In this document: positions 43,982 through 52,767 of the stretch, piece by piece
Position numbering within the stretch: position 1 is the first letter of the stretch
Layout: each line of letters starts with the position of its first letter
From: an uncultured bacterium
Lineage (GTDB): Bacteria; Cyanobacteriota; Vampirovibrionia; Gastranaerophilales; Gastranaerophilaceae
DNA length: 64,000 nucleotides
Direction of reading: 5' to 3'
Assembly: GCA_902776035.1 (NCBI GenBank)
Contig: CACYOO010000007.1
Coordinates: 112,310 to 176,309, forward strand
The notes under the pieces: generated by a model
What the model was told of the DNA's origin: nothing
Database searches by the model: none
Seen by the model: the letters and a program-made list of their open reading frames with translations, nothing else
Program-made: the position numbers and the translations under genes

Positions 43982-46150
43982 ATGAATAATTTAAAAATAG
44001 AATCAGTAAAAGAATATTTTAAATCTACATCATTTAAAAATGTAATATTCTTTTTAATTTTTACTGTAATTTTAACCTTTATTATATCTTCTCAGAATTT
44101 TTTATTTCAGCAAATAGTTGAAAATGGAATAAGTCGAAAAGATATTATTGCTCAAAAAACAATAGAAGTTGAAGATACAAGAAGAACTGAACAGCGAAAA
44201 AAAGAAGTTGCACAAAAGGTTGAGCCGATATTAACTCCTACAGAGGATGGATTTATTAAAAATAATCTTTCTTCATTACAAAGTTCTATTATTAAAATTA
44301 GAGAGAAAGATACTTCTATTGCAACAAAAATGGAAGAAATGGGAATGTTATTTGATACGGATAATAAAAGTCAGTATTTAATAACATATTTGATAAATAC
44401 TTCGGAAGATGATTTAAAAAACTTGTTTGATAAAGCAAATTTGACTTTATTAAATGTACTTAGTGTAGGAATTGGTGAAAAAGATACAGAAGGTAATGTA
44501 TTAGATAATTTAATAAAAAATAATATGGCACCTGAAACATCAAGAAATCAATCTAATGTAATAACAAAATTATTAGAACAAATAATAGTTCCAAATCTTG
44601 TTGTGGATGAAAATGCAACAGAAATAGCACGTAAAAACGCTCAAAATTCGGTAAAACCGTATGAAGTAACTTTCAAAAAGGGTGATAAAATTTTATTTGA
44701 GGGTGAGCCGGTAACAAAATTAAAGCGAGATGCTTTGAGGCAAGCAGGTTATAACCTTGTCGAAATTAATTTTAGCGGTTTAATTGGTGTATTTTTTGTT
44801 ATAGCTTTTACTGTTATTACATTTTTGTTGTATAAAGAAGAATTTGAAAAAAATTTAGATAATAATCGGCTTGCAATTGTTGGTTTGATGTCTATAGTAT
44901 TATCAATTGTAGCAATAGTTCTTCCGACGGGTTTTTCACCTTATGTATTGCCTTTTCCTGCTTTTGTAGCAATTGTTTCAATATTTACAAATCCCCGTAT
45001 CGGTTTTGTTTCATCAACGTTGCTTTTGTCTGTGTTGACATTAGGTATGCACTATGACATACAGTTTTTGACTGCGTTTACTTTATTGAATCTTGTATCA
45101 TCCATATTTATGGCAAAAGTAAATTTAACAAGCAGATTTGATTTAATAAAAACCGGCTTTTATATAGCTTTGTGCGGTCTAATATTTGTAACAAGTATTT
45201 ATTTGCTTGAAAAATTTTTATTGGATATAGAAAATATAATTATAGTAAGAGATGCAGGTTTTGTATTCATTAACGGAATTTTAAGCAGTATGTTAGAACT
45301 TGGCATATTACCATTAATAGAAAATGCATTTAAAATAGTTACACCATACGGTCTTGTAGAACTTACTGACCATAATCAGCCGTTATTAAGACGTTTACAA
45401 ATGGAAGCTCCTGGAACATATCACCATAGTATAATGGTTGCAAACCTTTGTGAAGCTGCTGCAGAAGTTGTTGGTGCTAACCCTATTCTTGCAAAAGTAG
45501 GTGCATATTATCATGATATTGGTAAATTAAAAAGACCATTGTTTTTTATTGAAAATCAATCTCAATTTGGAGTAGAAAATCCGCATAAAAAATTAAATTC
45601 AAGATTAAGTAAAATGGTTATAACTTCTCATACAAAAGACGGTGTAGAGGAAGCTAAAAAAGCAAAATTACCACCGATAATAAATGATTTTATATTGCAA
45701 CATCATGGTGAAAGTCTTGTAAGTTATTTTTATAATCAGGCAATACAAGAAGAAGGTGCTGAAAATGTTAAGAAAGAACAGTTCAGATATTCAGGACCAA
45801 AGCCACAATCAAAAGAAGTTGCCATACTTATGATAGCAGATGCAGTTGAAGCTGCTGTAAGAGCTGCAAAAGCTGAAACTCAAGAAGAAATTGAAAATAT
45901 TATAAAAAAAATTGTGGATGATAGAATAAATGATGATCAGCTTTCTGATTGTCCTTTAACACTTGCTGATTTAAAGAAAATTACAACTACGTTTACAAGG
46001 ATATTAAGAGGAAATCAGCATGATAGAATAAAATATCATGAAGATATGGTTGATGAATTAGATAAATCAAAAATCGTACTTCCAAATAATATACATATTT
46101 TGGATGAAAATAACAAAGGTAAAATTAATAATGATAAAACCAACAATTAA
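43982..46150 (+). CDS. pgpH: PgpH-type membrane HD phosphohydrolase (predicted cyclic di-AMP phosphodiesterase)
   Basis: The start is put at 43982; earlier in-frame ATGs at 43901 and 43943 overlap or crowd purB. After one membrane segment comes an extracytoplasmic 7TMR-HDED-type domain (~residues 50-265, including TRRTEQRKKEVAQKVEPILTP), then about seven hydrophobic helices (270-465), then a cytoplasmic HD domain: TYHHSIMVANLCEAAAEVVG and AYYHDIGKLKRPLFF (HD), HHGESLVSYFY. Firmicutes PgpH degrades cyclic di-AMP. The order pgpH-ybeY-dgkA is a conserved neighbourhood. Its end overlaps ybeY by 20 bases. Confidence 0.9.
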   Translation: MNNLKIESVKEYFKSTSFKNVIFFLIFTVILTFIISSQNFLFQQIVENGISRKDIIAQKTIEVEDTRRTEQRKKEVAQKVEPILTPTEDGFIKNNLSSLQSSIIKIREKDTSIATKMEEMGMLFDTDNKSQYLITYLINTSEDDLKNLFDKANLTLLNVLSVGIGEKDTEGNVLDNLIKNNMAPETSRNQSNVITKLLEQIIVPNLVVDENATEIARKNAQNSVKPYEVTFKKGDKILFEGEPVTKLKRDALRQAGYNLVEINFSGLIGVFFVIAFTVITFLLYKEEFEKNLDNNRLAIVGLMSIVLSIVAIVLPTGFSPYVLPFPAFVAIVSIFTNPRIGFVSSTLLLSVLTLGMHYDIQFLTAFTLLNLVSSIFMAKVNLTSRFDLIKTGFYIALCGLIFVTSIYLLEKFLLDIENIIIVRDAGFVFINGILSSMLELGILPLIENAFKIVTPYGLVELTDHNQPLLRRLQMEAPGTYHHSIMVANLCEAAAEVVGANPILAKVGAYYHDIGKLKRPLFFIENQSQFGVENPHKKLNSRLSKMVITSHTKDGVEEAKKAKLPPIINDFILQHHGESLVSYFYNQAIQEEGAENVKKEQFRYSGPKPQSKEVAILMIADAVEAAVRAAKAETQEEIENIIKKIVDDRINDDQLSDCPLTLADLKKITTTFTRILRGNQHDRIKYHEDMVDELDKSKIVLPNNIHILDENNKGKINNDKTNN

Positions 46151-46649
46151 CATTTTCAGCGAAAATATATACGAAAATTGGCAAGTTGATGAAGCAAAGC
46201 TTATTTCAATCGGCAGAAAAATTTTCGAGTATTATTTGGCTCGTAGTGATATATATGAAGCTTCGTGTCTAAATGGTTATGAGTATAATACAATATCATT
46301 TGATATTTTGTATTGTGATGGTGCAAAAACTCACCAAATTAACAAAGAATACAGAGATAAAGATTATGTTGCAGATATAATAACTTTTGCTATATTTGCA
46401 GATGCTGAAGCAGATGAAAGATTTATATTTGATGATGAAATAAATCTTGGTGAAATAATACTTGCCCTTGATAAAATAACCGAAAGTGCAAAAGAAAAAG
46501 GTGTTAGTAAGGAATATGAACTTTGTTTCCTTTTAGCACATGGAATAATGCATTTATTAGGGTTTGACCACCAAACAGAAGAAGATTATAATTTTGTAGT
46601 GGAAGCACAAAAAAATGCATTGAATAAAGTTAAGGATTTAAATGTCTAA
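46131..46649 (+). CDS. ybeY: Endoribonuclease YbeY
   Basis: YbeY is a zinc-dependent ribonuclease for 16S rRNA maturation and ribosome quality control. The metal site LAHGIMHLLGFDH (H-x3-H-x5-H, near residues 135-148 of this start) is intact, as is the INLGEIILALD strand. AAAGGT lies 10 bases before the ATG at 46131; another in-frame ATG at 46104 lies inside pgpH. The start overlaps the end of pgpH and the stop overlaps dgkA by 8 bases, so the three are translationally coupled. Confidence 0.95.
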   Translation: MIKPTINIFSENIYENWQVDEAKLISIGRKIFEYYLARSDIYEASCLNGYEYNTISFDILYCDGAKTHQINKEYRDKDYVADIITFAIFADAEADERFIFDDEINLGEIILALDKITESAKEKGVSKEYELCFLLAHGIMHLLGFDHQTEEDYNFVVEAQKNALNKVKDLNV

Positions 46650-47043
46650 ATATAAAAAAACAGGTTTTTTTAATTCATTTAAAAATGCAGGCAGAGGTAT
46701 TCGTCTGTCTATAAAAAGTGAGAAAAATGTCCGATTTCATATATTCGCTGCATTTCTTGTAATTATATTTGCTTTTTTATTAAAAATGAGTATTGCAAAA
46801 ATATGTATACTTATTCTTGCAATATCTAATGTTTTTGTGGCTGAATTTATTAATACAAGTTTAGAATATGGACTGGATGCCGTATTCCATAACAGATATT
46901 CACGTCTTGTTGGTATGGCAAAAGATATTTCAGCCGGAGCAGTTATAATTGCATCAATCTTTAGTGCTATAATTGGCTTTTTATTATTTGGAAGTGAAAT
47001 TATCAAACTTTTAAATGATTCTAAACTGTTGCAAAATTTATAA
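46642..47043 (+). CDS. dgkA: Diacylglycerol/undecaprenol kinase
   Basis: This small integral membrane kinase (133 residues, three membrane helices) carries FKNAGRGIRLSIKSEKNVRFH at the start, the active-site block AEFINTSLEYGLDAVF near residue 73 (catalytic Glu and Asn), and RLVGMAKDISAGAVI near residue 92. In Gram-positives the family phosphorylates undecaprenol for cell wall synthesis. AAGGA lies 5 bases before the ATG, which overlaps the ybeY stop. Its 3' end overlaps the convergent murI by 23 bases. Confidence 0.93.
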   Translation: MSKYKKTGFFNSFKNAGRGIRLSIKSEKNVRFHIFAAFLVIIFAFLLKMSIAKICILILAISNVFVAEFINTSLEYGLDAVFHNRYSRLVGMAKDISAGAVIIASIFSAIIGFLLFGSEIIKLLNDSKLLQNL

Positions 47044-47842
47044 CTTCAGGTGGTGTTTGCAATTCGTAAAACATTTTTGCAGCAGTTTGAAATTCTTTCG
47101 CATTTGCACTTACATAGAATTCTTCAATACCACCATTATCATTTAATAAATTTTGTTTTTCCAAATCTTGTTTTATAAAATTTGCAAAATATAATGCAGG
47201 ATCAATAAAAGTTTCTTTTGGTACAAATTTAGATAATATATTCAGTAAAAACGGATAATGTGTACAGCCCAATACAATTTTATCCGGCTTATTTTTCATC
47301 ATTCTTTCTAAATTTTCTTTAACAAGTTCTATACTTAAATCATCGTCTTGTTTATTGTTTTCAACAATTTGAACCCAACCGGGACAAGACATTTCAAAAA
47401 CTTCAATATTAGGATTATATTTTTGTATTTCTCGTGTATATGTATTTGTTGAAACTGTTGCCGATGTTGCAAAAACACCAAGTTTTGTTAAATCCATTTT
47501 TGATATAATTTTTGCACAGGATTGTATTATCGGATAAATTGTATAATCATATTTATCTTTATATACATCATATACATTTGCAGAGGTTGTATTGCAAGCC
47601 ATTACAACTGCTTTTGATTTTTTATATTTAAAAAATTCAAAAATATCAGATGTTATTTCAATCAATTGCTCTTTTGTTTTTTGACCGTAAGGAGAATTTT
47701 TTAAATCTCCAAAATATACAAAATTCTCATCAGGTAAAATAGATTTCAATTTGTTATAAACTGTTAATCCACCTACACCTGAATCAAAAACTGCAATAGG
47801 ATTATTTTTATTTTTATTTTTTATACTGTTCTTTATAATAAT
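47021..47842 (-). CDS. murI: Glutamate racemase, apparently with a non-AUG (AUU) start
   Basis: MurI makes D-glutamate for peptidoglycan. The catalytic pair is intact: VVMACNTTSANVY and IVLGCTHYPFLL (two Cys). The essential N-terminal AVFDSGVGGLTVYNKL lies upstream of the first ordinary start (TTG at 47749), and between it and the in-frame stop there is no ATG, GTG or TTG, only ATT and ATA. An ATT at 47842 follows GAAGGG by 7 bases, the same layout as infC, and gives 273 residues, normal for MurI. The frame overlaps the end of amiC by 29 bases, so coupling is likely. An assembly error in the local A-runs is the main alternative. Confidence 0.85.
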   Translation of the reverse strand: MIIKNSIKNKNKNNPIAVFDSGVGGLTVYNKLKSILPDENFVYFGDLKNSPYGQKTKEQLIEITSDIFEFFKYKKSKAVVMACNTTSANVYDVYKDKYDYTIYPIIQSCAKIISKMDLTKLGVFATSATVSTNTYTREIQKYNPNIEVFEMSCPGWVQIVENNKQDDDLSIELVKENLERMMKNKPDKIVLGCTHYPFLLNILSKFVPKETFIDPALYFANFIKQDLEKQNLLNDNGGIEEFYVSANAKEFQTAAKMFYELQTPPEVINFATV

Positions 47843-49772
47843 TCATTATCCCTTCTGCTATTGCTTTTGCTGTAGCTTGTTGACGACTTTCAGATACTAA
47901 TTCAGCCCTTTCTCCTTCGTTTGAAATAAACCCTATTTCTACAAGTATAGCTGGCATTGTAGTATGATTTATAACATAAAATTTTGATTTTAGCAAACCT
48001 CTGTCCGGAGAGTTTATATACTTTTTCATTGAATTTTGAACTAGTTTACCAAGTGGTATACTGTAATCGTGATAATAGTGAGTTTCTATACCTGTTGCGG
48101 ATGTTCCTTGTGATGAATTAACATGAATACTTACAAATATATCAGGTTTTATTTCTTCTGCAAAAACGACTCTATCTTCTAATGATACCGTTTTGTCTTC
48201 ATCTCGTGTCATATACACTTTATATCCGTTAGAACGTAATATTGCTGCGGTTTTGAGAGAAACAGAGGTATTAATATCTTTTTCATTTATACCTGAGCGT
48301 ATAGCTCCGTAGTCAATTCCACCATGTCCGGGATCTAAAACAACGACTTTATCGTTATTCTTGCGTGATGATTTAGGTACAAATATTTTTGTTTCATCAT
48401 CAGTTTTGTAGTTTTTATTTTTATTAATAACAGGTATATCACTTATTGTATCTGATTTTATTGATTTAGTCGGATTTTTAATTTCAAGCTTTATAGTTCT
48501 TGAATCTGCACCTGCATAAACTTTTATTTCATCTGTTGCTGTTATTGGTAATGTATATCTTAATCCGGTTTTTGGCATTAAGTATATTTTGGAATCAGAC
48601 ATTTCAGTGTTACTTATTATAGATTTAAAATATCTGTCATTATATTGTTCAACATTAAATAAGTAAAGTGTTAATTTATTATTTGTTCTGGTTACTGAAT
48701 ATATAACAGGTTTTGAAAAATAAAAATTCATACCATAATTTTGTTCATTTGTTTTAACAAATCTTACATTTGTTAAATTGGTAGATATATTAGTTAACTT
48801 ATCATGGCTTAGAGTTTCTTTATCTGCTATAAGAACTGTTTGACCATCCATTGAATAAATAGGTATATAATTGTCAGGATTTTGAGTTGTTATAACTACT
48901 CTTGCTTTATTAGCTTCAAATTGACCTATACGAATTGTATCTGTTCCGTATTTGAAAATTTTAGACCTTAATTCAGGTTTAGAATATGTACAAGGTAAGT
49001 CAAAAACTAAACGACCGGGATTTGTTAATATCATCGGCTTTTCTAAAGAAAATGAACCTATTCCGCTTAATAAAATACCGTTACTTTTTGCAGATACACC
49101 TGTTAAATAGTATTTTGATTTTATATTAAAATTCTTTTTTTCAACTGTTACATCTGCATTTTGATAGACACTTCTAACACTTATTGGTACAGTTGAATTG
49201 TTTAATGCCTGATTAATTTGCATTTCATTTTTGGTTGAATTTGAACTGTTTGATGTAAGCGGCTTTTCTAAATATTTTATATCTTGCTGCAGCATTGATA
49301 CTGATGAAAAGTAATCATCTTTATCAAAACTGTTATCTCTATATGAAAGATGCATATAATTTGCCAAAGAACATATTTCGTTATTTAGTGCAATAAAAAT
49401 TCCTTCATTTAAATTGTAAATTTTAAAATTTCTGGTGTCATAATTTTCAGATAGATAAAGAACAATTCTCACTACATTTGGAGTGTTCTGCATAACATCA
49501 ATTTCTTTTAAATCTTTGCCTGATAAAACTTTGAATTTGCTTCCCTTAATGTTTAATACTGTGTCAGGTAAATCAAAATATATCCTTTTGGGATTTAAAA
49601 GCTTTGAGGGTTTTATGTTTAATTGTGCAATATCTTTTGAATTTGTTGTTATATACACCATATTAGCTGACGTGTCGTAATTTACAGACATAAGCTTATT
49701 AGCCGCAAATACTTTCTGCGGAACAATAAAGAACATTAATATTAATAATATCGAAAGCAAAAGCTTTTTCAT
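47814..49772 (-). CDS. N-acetylmuramoyl-L-alanine amidase with AMIN domains (AmiC-like)
   Basis: A Sec signal peptide (MKKLLLSILLILMFFIVP, cleavage near KVFAA) is followed by AMIN-type regions (~30-120 and ~225-310) that target peptidoglycan, and an Amidase_3 domain from ~475: VVLDPGHGGIDYGA (zinc His), residues near MTRDEDKTVSLEDRVVFAEE, SIHVNSSQ (second His) and ILVEIGFISNEGER (catalytic Glu). The enzyme splits stem peptides from glycan, commonly at division. GAGG precedes the ATG at 49772 by 8 bases. The last ~10 codons overlap murI. Confidence 0.92.
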   Translation of the reverse strand: MKKLLLSILLILMFFIVPQKVFAANKLMSVNYDTSANMVYITTNSKDIAQLNIKPSKLLNPKRIYFDLPDTVLNIKGSKFKVLSGKDLKEIDVMQNTPNVVRIVLYLSENYDTRNFKIYNLNEGIFIALNNEICSLANYMHLSYRDNSFDKDDYFSSVSMLQQDIKYLEKPLTSNSSNSTKNEMQINQALNNSTVPISVRSVYQNADVTVEKKNFNIKSKYYLTGVSAKSNGILLSGIGSFSLEKPMILTNPGRLVFDLPCTYSKPELRSKIFKYGTDTIRIGQFEANKARVVITTQNPDNYIPIYSMDGQTVLIADKETLSHDKLTNISTNLTNVRFVKTNEQNYGMNFYFSKPVIYSVTRTNNKLTLYLFNVEQYNDRYFKSIISNTEMSDSKIYLMPKTGLRYTLPITATDEIKVYAGADSRTIKLEIKNPTKSIKSDTISDIPVINKNKNYKTDDETKIFVPKSSRKNNDKVVVLDPGHGGIDYGAIRSGINEKDINTSVSLKTAAILRSNGYKVYMTRDEDKTVSLEDRVVFAEEIKPDIFVSIHVNSSQGTSATGIETHYYHDYSIPLGKLVQNSMKKYINSPDRGLLKSKFYVINHTTMPAILVEIGFISNEGERAELVSESRQQATAKAIAEGIMNYYKEQYKK

Positions 49773-49875
49773 CAACTAATCCTCTTTTTATATTTTATCA
49801 CTATTTTTTAATTATGAAAAATAGTTGACCTTTCTTAAAAAAAAATGTATTATTCTATCAGGGAGAAATTTTGAT

Positions 49876-50208
49876 ATGTCTTTAAAACGCAGATGGTACG
49901 ATAGTTATGACGAAGCAACAAATGCTTTTGAAATATTAAAAAATCTTGATAAAGATTCTAAAAAAAGATTATCTGCTGATTTAACCGAGATAATAAGACA
50001 GATAAAAGATTTTCATAAGGAAGAAGAAGAACCTGAATTAAGTATCGGAATAAAAAGAGTTATCGGCTTATATCACCAAACTGTAAATAACAGACGTTGG
50101 TACGATACAAACAGTGATTTAAAATATGTATTAAAAACTATGTCAACACTTCCAACAGAGGACTTTTTAAATATAATGGAAGGTTTGAATATTTCATTAA
50201 AGGATTAA
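49876..50208 (+). CDS. Hypothetical protein with internal RRWYD repeat (110 aa)
   Basis: The start is 49876 with GGGAG 10 bases upstream; the in-frame ATG at 49825 would add a poor N-terminus. Two halves begin with nearly the same motif, KRRWYDSYDEATNAFEILKNL and NRRWYDTNSDLKYVLKTM, each followed by a helix and Leu pattern, so the protein seems to be an internal duplication of a ~50-residue helical unit. No signal peptide or membrane segment. The gene sits directly before the export-gate cluster but its link to it is unproven. Confidence 0.65.
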   Translation: MSLKRRWYDSYDEATNAFEILKNLDKDSKKRLSADLTEIIRQIKDFHKEEEEPELSIGIKRVIGLYHQTVNNRRWYDTNSDLKYVLKTMSTLPTEDFLNIMEGLNISLKD

Positions 50209-50306
50209 TATTTTAATCCTGTTTTGTAATATAAATAACTTAATATAAATTGTTTTTATTCATTTTTATAAAATTATACCGTAATATTTCTTGTAAGGAG
50301 AAAGTT

Positions 50307-50480
50307 ATGGCAAGGATTATTGAAAACGAAAGCGGAAAAAGACGATTGATAAAAATGTCTTCTGATGACATTATAAGTATTGTAAAAGAATACCAAAGAC
50401 ATGTAAAAATCAGAAGCAGTTATGATGAGATAAGAAGTCAGCTTGAAGATTGTGTAATATTTGTTCCTGAAGATGTCTAA
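50307..50480 (+). CDS. Small hypothetical protein (57 aa)
   Basis: AAGGAG lies 7 bases before an ATG at 50307, and the peptide begins MARIIENESGKRRLIKMSSD and ends QLEDCVIFVPEDV. It is soluble and helix-rich, with a single Cys. The excellent ribosome binding site supports it. It lies between the RRWYD gene and the two-SpoA gene; the function is not known. Confidence 0.6.
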   Translation: MARIIENESGKRRLIKMSSDDIISIVKEYQRHVKIRSSYDEIRSQLEDCVIFVPEDV

Positions 50481-50530
50481 ATCATTTAAATGAATGATGT
50501 TCATTTGACTATATACAATTATGCTAAATA

Positions 50531-50560
50531 CGGGTAGTAATATATATACTCGGGTATAAT
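50531..50560 (+). promoter_or_regulatory. TATAAT box and paired CGGGTA sites before the switch-protein gene
   Basis: CGGGTA occurs at 50531-50536 and 50551-50556, exactly 20 bp apart, the second overlapping TATAAT (50555-50560). ATG follows 5 bases later at 50566 with no ribosome binding site, implying a leaderless mRNA. The paired sites could bind a regulator. Confidence 0.4.
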
Positions 50561-50565
50561 CAAAG

Positions 50566-51756
50566 ATGACAGAGAATTTAACTGAAAGTACAAAGGAATT
50601 AAGCATTTGTTATAACTGGTTTAGCGAAGTTTTTAACAATGGTCTTAAGGACTCTTCAAATGATTTTTTAGCCGGAGGTATGAACTGTAAGCTTGTATCT
50701 GTTGCTAAAAATATAAATCCGCTTTTTAAAGAGGATAGTTACTTTGTTACTAAAATCAGATTAGATGCTAAAAATGAAATATATATAAGATGTTCTGATA
50801 AAGCAATAAATGCAATACTTGAAAAAGGTTTAGGACATTCCGAAAGATTTTTTGAAATAAACCAAATTACAGAGCTTGAAGCAAAATTAATAACTGCTTT
50901 TAATGATGATTTTTATAATCATATAAGTCAGGTATTTCTGAAAAATGTAAATTCAAGCAGACATTCGGATATATTACATCTTACATTTTTTATATTGGAT
51001 AAAGAAACTCGTTTAGGCGGAAAGATTATACTTTCGTTTCCTGCTGCAATAGTAAGTCCTGAAAGATTAGATTTAAGTACTGAAAATTTCACATTTGAGG
51101 AATTTGAAAAAAATCATATAACAGTAAATATAAGCGTGGGAACGACAAGATTTACCGTAAAAGAACTTAAATCTCTTGAAGTTGAAGATATAGTTCTGTT
51201 AGAAAACAGTAATATACAGCAAATGACTTTAAAAACGTCAACATTTGACAGTGTATTTAGGGTTACACCTAATCCTGCACTTATATTACCTATGAGTAAC
51301 GATATGGAAGGAGAGGAAGATATGAGTACAAATGTATCATCTGATAATTTATGGGACAGTATTCAAATAGAATTGGGTGCTGAATTTGATAAGGTAAAAA
51401 TGTCATTGGGAGAGTTAAAAACAATAAAAGAAGGACTTGTTGTTGATATAGGTTCTGTTTATAAAAATAATATATCTTTGAAAGTAGAAGATAAAACAGT
51501 TGCAACAGGTGAGTTAGTAATCATAAATGATAGATATGGTGTAAAAATAAATAAAATATTTGCAGAACAAGAAAAGCCGCAGGTTTCTGCAGAAGATGCT
51601 CAAACGGCTGTGGCTGTTCCTGTAGAACCTGAAAATACGGAAGATATTGCACCTGTTGAAGCTCCATCTCAAGAAGAACAATTTACACCTCAAGAGCAGG
51701 AGCAGGATTCTGATTTTGATTACAGTGATTTTAATTTAGATGATGAAGATATATAA
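50566..51756 (+). CDS. Two-SpoA-domain switch/C-ring protein (FliM/FliN- or SctQ-like)
   Basis: A 396-residue protein whose N-terminal ~180 residues resemble the FliM middle region in character. A first SpoA-type domain lies around 180-225 (ISVGTTRFTVKELKSLEVEDIVLLEN) and a second, clear FliN-type SpoA domain around 260-335 (KVKMSLGELKTIKEGLVVDI, KVEDKTVATGELVIINDRYGVKI). The two-SpoA layout with no FliG-binding N-terminal peptide resembles SctQ of type III secretion more than separate FliM and FliN. The tail is very acidic. It heads the fliO-fliP-fliQ-fliR cluster and has no ribosome binding site. Confidence 0.8.
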   Translation: MTENLTESTKELSICYNWFSEVFNNGLKDSSNDFLAGGMNCKLVSVAKNINPLFKEDSYFVTKIRLDAKNEIYIRCSDKAINAILEKGLGHSERFFEINQITELEAKLITAFNDDFYNHISQVFLKNVNSSRHSDILHLTFFILDKETRLGGKIILSFPAAIVSPERLDLSTENFTFEEFEKNHITVNISVGTTRFTVKELKSLEVEDIVLLENSNIQQMTLKTSTFDSVFRVTPNPALILPMSNDMEGEEDMSTNVSSDNLWDSIQIELGAEFDKVKMSLGELKTIKEGLVVDIGSVYKNNISLKVEDKTVATGELVIINDRYGVKINKIFAEQEKPQVSAEDAQTAVAVPVEPENTEDIAPVEAPSQEEQFTPQEQEQDSDFDYSDFNLDDEDI

Positions 51757-51767
51757 GGAGAATAATA

Positions 51768-52073
51768 GTGGGACATTATGCAGTTAGTTTTGTAGTATAT
51801 CTGATGGCAATGTTAGGATTTATTTTTATGGCATTGTTCATATATAAAAAATTTTCAATAAGTGGAATATCTAATAAGAGAAATAGCTTAATAAAAATCG
51901 AAGACGCAATGAATCTCAATGCAAGAAAAACGCTTTACGTTATTAAAACAGGTGATGAAAGGTTTTTAATTGCATCTGATGTTGATAGAACAACATTAAT
52001 TTCAAAATTAGACAATGATGAAAAAATGGATATAAATAGCGAAACAATAAAGATGCCTGTTTTTGCGGAATAA
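51768..52073 (+). CDS. fliO: Flagellar biosynthesis protein FliO (predicted)
   Basis: A 101-residue protein with one N-terminal membrane helix (YAVSFVVYLMAMLGFIFMAL) and a small cytoplasmic domain (ARKTLYVIKTGDERFLIASD), which matches the FliO layout and position directly before fliP. FliO helps FliP assemble and is a flagellar rather than injectisome feature. GTG start with AAGGAG 8 bases upstream. FliO is poorly conserved, so the call relies largely on context. Confidence 0.75.
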   Translation: MGHYAVSFVVYLMAMLGFIFMALFIYKKFSISGISNKRNSLIKIEDAMNLNARKTLYVIKTGDERFLIASDVDRTTLISKLDNDEKMDINSETIKMPVFAE

Positions 52074-52099
52074 TTTTGTAGAAAAGGAAGAAAACGAAA

Positions 52100-52741
52100 A
52101 TGACAAATGTATTTAATGATATAAATCCGGTAATGCAAATGCTTATAGTAATGTCTTTATTTTCGGCATTACCTTTTGCATTCAGCTGTATGACGTGTTT
52201 TTTACGGTTTGTAATAGTATTTTCAATGTTAAAAACTGCAATGGGTACACAAAGTGTTCCGCCATCGGTTGTTATTATCGGTTTGTCTATGATATTGACG
52301 TTTTATACAATGGGGCCTGTTTTCCAACAGTGTTATGAACAAGGGCAACCTGTTTATAATCAAACGAAAAATATGCTTGCTGCAATAGATAAGGGTTCAA
52401 AACCTTTAAAAGAATTTATGATGAAACAAACTCGTGAGAGTGATTTGGCTTTTTTCATAGAATTATCAGGTAATGAAAAACCGGAAAGTCCTGAAGATAT
52501 TACAATTTGGCAAGTTGCACCTGCTTATATTATAAGTGAATTAAAAACAGCTTTTGAAATAGGTTTCATTATTTTTGTACCATTCATTGTCCTTGACCTT
52601 GTTGTTGCAAACGTACTTCTTGCACTTGGTATGTTTATGTTATCTCCAACAATCATTTCACTCCCGTTCAAATTATTAATATTCATTGCGGTTGATGGAT
52701 GGGCATTGATTGTACAGGGCTTAGTTCAAAGTTATAATTAG
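52100..52741 (+). CDS. fliP: Export-gate protein FliP (SctR family)
   Basis: Core membrane protein of the type III export gate. Landmarks: SCMTCFLRFVIVFSMLKTAMGTQ near residue 27, VPPSVVIIGLSMILTFYTMGP near residue 52, and the C-terminal FVPFIVLDLVVANVLLALGMFMLSP. The 213-residue length is short for flagellar FliP, lacks the usual cleaved signal peptide, and resembles SctR in length. AAGGA is 10 bases before the ATG. Operon with fliO, fliQ and fliR. Confidence 0.93.
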   Translation: MTNVFNDINPVMQMLIVMSLFSALPFAFSCMTCFLRFVIVFSMLKTAMGTQSVPPSVVIIGLSMILTFYTMGPVFQQCYEQGQPVYNQTKNMLAAIDKGSKPLKEFMMKQTRESDLAFFIELSGNEKPESPEDITIWQVAPAYIISELKTAFEIGFIIFVPFIVLDLVVANVLLALGMFMLSPTIISLPFKLLIFIAVDGWALIVQGLVQSYN

Positions 52742-52767
52742 GAATAATTAAAAAGGAAAAAAAAATT

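Noticed and set aside
47800..47850. AmiC-MurI fusion by frameshift in the A-runs
   Set aside because: It would join an exported enzyme to a cytoplasmic one; a non-AUG start is simpler, though slippage is not ruled out.
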